From positions 397,564-461,563 of the forward strand of contig NZ_BPFH01000004.1 in assembly GCF_019655435.1 (NCBI RefSeq): a DNA stretch of 64,000 nucleotides, given 5' to 3'. Below, in pieces: positions 61,581 through 64,000 of this stretch; within the stretch, counting starts at the first letter, position 1, and each line of letters begins with the position of its first letter. The notes under the pieces are model-generated. The model had not been told where the DNA came from and did not search any database. It was given only the letters and a program-made list of their open reading frames with translations. The translations under genes and the position numbers were made by a program. This DNA comes from Jannaschia pagri (lineage in GTDB: Bacteria; Pseudomonadota; Alphaproteobacteria; Rhodobacterales; Rhodobacteraceae).

Positions 61581-64000
61581 TTACTTCACCAGCAGCTCAG
61601 CTTCGCGCCGCTTCAAGGACCGACGGGCCGCCACATAGGCTTCGCGGCCTTCGGCCTCCGAAAGCTCGGGGAAGATCGCAAGGATCTCGGCACGCTGCGC
61701 CTCAGCCAAGCCACCGAGGGTTTGGTCACCAGGCTGGAAGCTCTCGGTCCAGGCACCGTCCGACAGGATCACTTCGTGGTTGTCGAACATCACGTGGACA
61801 TAGGTCGTCTCGACCGCGTCCATCCGCTCGATCCCCGGGCGACCGACCAGGTGCTTGGCCGCCACCAGAACCTCACGCTCGTCGAAGTAGAGCATGGTTT
61901 CATCGTTCGCGATCAGCACGCGGTGCTGGGGTGAGACGATCATGTCACGCTCCGGCAGGCCATGGCCCAAGGCGCCCTGACGGATCATCACCGGGCAGAA
62001 GGCGGGATTTTCCACCATTTCGGCGCTTTGCATCTCGCGCGCACCGACCCAGCGGATCACCTGGATACCGTTGTCCCGTGTGATCACACGATCCCCGGCC
62101 ACCAGGCCTTCGACCGGCACTTCACCCATTGGCGTGGCGATCAACGTGCCCGGCGTGAAGCAGGGTATGACGTTCTCGATCTCCTCAAACTTCGCCGTGC
62201 CACCGTCCAGGAATGTGATCACACCATCTTCGCGGTCGGGCGAGGTATAGGTGATGAAATCGACACCATCGCCGCGCAGGTCCAACGTATCGAAGTCATC
62301 GCCGCCGCCGCCGCCGTCGATCATGTCGCCCGCGTTGACGTTGGTGAAGACATCGCGGTCATCGCCACCCGACAACATATCCGCCTCGGCCCCACCGGAG
62401 ATCGAGTCGTTGCCCGCGCCGCCGTCGACCGTGTCCTCACCGTTGCCGGAGCGGATCACATCGTCGCCTTCACCGCCATCGATGAAGTCGTTCCCGCCAT
62501 CGCCGGTGATGGTATCATTCCCAGCACCGCCCAGCAGAACGTCGTCATTGGCCGCGCCCGACAGGCTGTCGTCGCCGTCGCCACCTTCCAAGGTGTCGTC
62601 GCCGGAGTTGCCTTCGAGCAGGTCATCGCCTTGGCCACCAATCAGGCTGTCGTCTCCGCGACCGCCCTCCAGGCTGTCATCGTCGATCCCGCCATCTAGC
62701 GTGTCGTCGCCGTTGCCGCCGATCAGCGTGTCATCGTCATCCTCGCCAAAGATCAGGTCGTTGCCGTCTCCGCCGTCGATGACGTCCTTGCCGTTATCTT
62801 CGACAAGGTCGCCGTTGCCGGCACCAGGTTCGTCGATGATGTTGATCAGATCGGGGAAGTTCGGACCCAGGCCACCAAAGACGGTATCGTCGCCGTCACC
62901 GGCCAAAATCGTGTCAGAGCCTTCGCCGCCGATGATCTCATCGTCGCCGTCGCCGCCATCGACCTCGTCAGCATCCTTTCCAGCGTCGATAGTATCGTCG
63001 CCATCGCCGCCTGTGATCGTATCCGCGTCATCGCCGGTGAAAATGTCATCATCGCCCGCGCCGCCGTCGACACTATCCCGGTCGTTCTCCGGGTCAGCAT
63101 CCGGGGTGAAGATACCAGGATAGCCTAGATCCGACGCGCCGCGATCCCCCGAGACGATCGTATCGTTACCGTCGCCACCCAGGATCGTGTCCTGGCCGTC
63201 GCCGCCATCAATCTCGTCGTCATCGTCACCGCCAGACAAGCTGTCCGACCCGCGACCACCGTCCAAGGTGTCCGCGCCGCTGCCACCTTCGAGGGTGTCG
63301 AGGCCGCCGCCGCCGATCAGGTCGTCGTCGCCGTCGCCACCGTCCAGGTCGTCGGCACCGCTGCCGCCGTCCAGCGTATCGTCGCCGTCATCGCCAACGA
63401 GCGTGTCGAAGCCAGATCCGCCCTCCAGGGAGTCGTCGCCGGTGCCACCGTCGAGCGAGTCGCGTCCGAGGCCACCGCCCAGGGTGTCATCCCCATCGTC
63501 GCCCGTGATGACGTCGTTGCCTTCTTGGCCGTCGATCACGTCATCATCGTCGCCGCCGGACACGGTGTCGTTGCCGCCGCCCGCTTCGATGGTGTCATCG
63601 CCGCCGTTGCCCTCGATCACGTCGTCGCCATCGGTGATGAGGTCGCCGCCACCATCAGTCGGGTCGTTGGAGTCGTCGTAGCCGACGAGCATCTCTTCCC
63701 CGCTGCCCTCACCGTCCACGACACCGTCGGGATCTCCGATGGGCTGCACGGTGATGTTGACGCTCGCCGTCGACTCGCCGCCCTGCCCGTCAGACACGGT
63801 GTAGGTGAAGCTATCGGGCCCGTTGAAGTCGGCGTTTGGCGTATAGGTCAGCGTGCCGTCGGCGTTCTGAGTGACGGTCCCGCTACCACCTTGGCCGAAC
63901 GACACGATGGTCAACGTGTCACCGTCCACGTCCGTGTCATTGGCAAGCACGTCGATCACGACGCTGTCGTCTTCGTCGACTGACACGGTATCGGTTTCTG
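61581..64000 (-). CDS. RTX calcium-binding repeat protein with C-terminal Hint domain, N-terminus beyond window
   Basis: At least 806 aa are visible; the gene enters from the right edge with an open frame, so the start is missing. In order: a cadherin/VCBS-like Ig domain (visible residues about 1-95), a long acidic region of about thirty GGxGxDxxx calcium-binding nonapeptides (about 120-560), then a Hint domain starting CFTPGTLIATPMGEVP and ending near HVMFDNHEVILSDG, plus a short tail ending RREAELLVK. RTX proteins are secreted by type I systems. Roseobacters often carry RTX-Hint fusions, whose Hint part may self-process. No tolC, hlyB or hlyD gene is in view. Confidence 0.92.
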   Translation of the reverse strand, partial: ETDTVSVDEDDSVVIDVLANDTDVDGDTLTIVSFGQGGSGTVTQNADGTLTYTPNADFNGPDSFTYTVSDGQGGESTASVNITVQPIGDPDGVVDGEGSGEEMLVGYDDSNDPTDGGGDLITDGDDVIEGNGGDDTIEAGGGNDTVSGGDDDDVIDGQEGNDVITGDDGDDTLGGGLGRDSLDGGTGDDSLEGGSGFDTLVGDDGDDTLDGGSGADDLDGGDGDDDLIGGGGLDTLEGGSGADTLDGGRGSDSLSGGDDDDEIDGGDGQDTILGGDGNDTIVSGDRGASDLGYPGIFTPDADPENDRDSVDGGAGDDDIFTGDDADTITGGDGDDTIDAGKDADEVDGGDGDDEIIGGEGSDTILAGDGDDTVFGGLGPNFPDLINIIDEPGAGNGDLVEDNGKDVIDGGDGNDLIFGEDDDDTLIGGNGDDTLDGGIDDDSLEGGRGDDSLIGGQGDDLLEGNSGDDTLEGGDGDDSLSGAANDDVLLGGAGNDTITGDGGNDFIDGGEGDDVIRSGNGEDTVDGGAGNDSISGGAEADMLSGGDDRDVFTNVNAGDMIDGGGGGDDFDTLDLRGDGVDFITYTSPDREDGVITFLDGGTAKFEEIENVIPCFTPGTLIATPMGEVPVEGLVAGDRVITRDNGIQVIRWVGAREMQSAEMVENPAFCPVMIRQGALGHGLPERDMIVSPQHRVLIANDETMLYFDEREVLVAAKHLVGRPGIERMDAVETTYVHVMFDNHEVILSDGAWTESFQPGDQTLGGLAEAQRAEILAIFPELSEAEGREAYVAARRSLKRREAELLVK

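Noticed and set aside
62400..63650. Regular short repeats that could suggest a CRISPR array
   Set aside because: The period is about 27 nt in frame with coding nonapeptides, the units are degenerate, and there are no unique spacers; these are RTX repeats.
62251..63983. Long plus-strand ORFs rich in Ser/Pro or Val/Ala opposite the RTX gene
   Set aside because: They are antisense shadows of the GGxGxDxxx repeat; their low-complexity composition follows from the repeat, and the minus-strand frame has clear RTX and Hint domains.

Overview
The window comes from a high-GC alphaproteobacterium, almost certainly a member of the Rhodobacteraceae (Roseobacter group). The evidence is a ctrA gene next to a sciP/DUF1153 gene, the lexA-comEC-gltX-gltA neighbourhood, DUF6456 and DUF6477 genes, an alphaproteobacterial SOS box (GAAC-N7-GAAC) at lexA, an RTX-plus-Hint protein, and heavy use of 4-nt ATGA start/stop overlaps. 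The genus cannot be resolved from the sequence alone. I see no prophage, CRISPR array, rRNA or tRNA. It is an ordinary chromosomal region with a few AT-richer islands.

Layout. 1-7.2 kb is a catabolic block: a truncated zinc alcohol dehydrogenase, a mandelate-racemase-type enolase, a tiny membrane protein with a strong terminator, a dimethylglycine/sarcosine dehydrogenase-like enzyme, a MobA-like nucleotidyltransferase and a GAF-EAL c-di-GMP phosphodiesterase. 7.8-21.7 kb is mostly metabolism: lipA, agmatinase, a flavin reductase, the overlapping cysS-cimA-methyltransferase-squalene/phytoene-synthase-family operon, an aminotransferase/ICL-PEPM pair, the Entner-Doudoroff pair edd-eda with a LacI-type operator, hisI and an Fe-S scaffold gene. 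21.7-28.1 kb has a cytosolic chemoreceptor, a 41-aa membrane protein behind an SOS box, recG and ligA. 28.1-29.4 kb is a gene-poor, lower-GC stretch with possible gene remnants.

29.4-46 kb is the regulatory and housekeeping core. It holds ctrA-sciP with a CtrA-like box, mnmA, DUF2852, RDD and bpt genes, a YibQ-type deacetylase, the overlapping chain trpG-trpD-trpC-moaC-moeA, then lexA, comEC, gltX and gltA. A perfect 17-bp inverted repeat lies between comEC and gltX. 46-53.6 kb has DUF6456/DUF6477, an MttB-family methyltransferase, guaA, a GNAT acetyltransferase and a HerA-like ATPase. 53.56-53.99 kb has no protein gene but carries two forward-strand intrinsic terminators, one behind a good promoter, and looks like a small-RNA locus. 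54-64 kb is envelope biology: IalB, a ketosynthase-ACP-LpxD cluster behind an L,D-transpeptidase, a DUF882/M15 Tat protein, an orphan ABC ATPase, and a large RTX/Hint protein that runs off the window end.

The most interesting candidates are the SOS-boxed 41-aa membrane protein beside recG (in size and topology like the Caulobacter division inhibitor SidA), the twin small-RNA locus, and a set of near-consensus CtrA boxes at ctrA, comEC, DUF6456/DUF6477 and the chemoreceptor.
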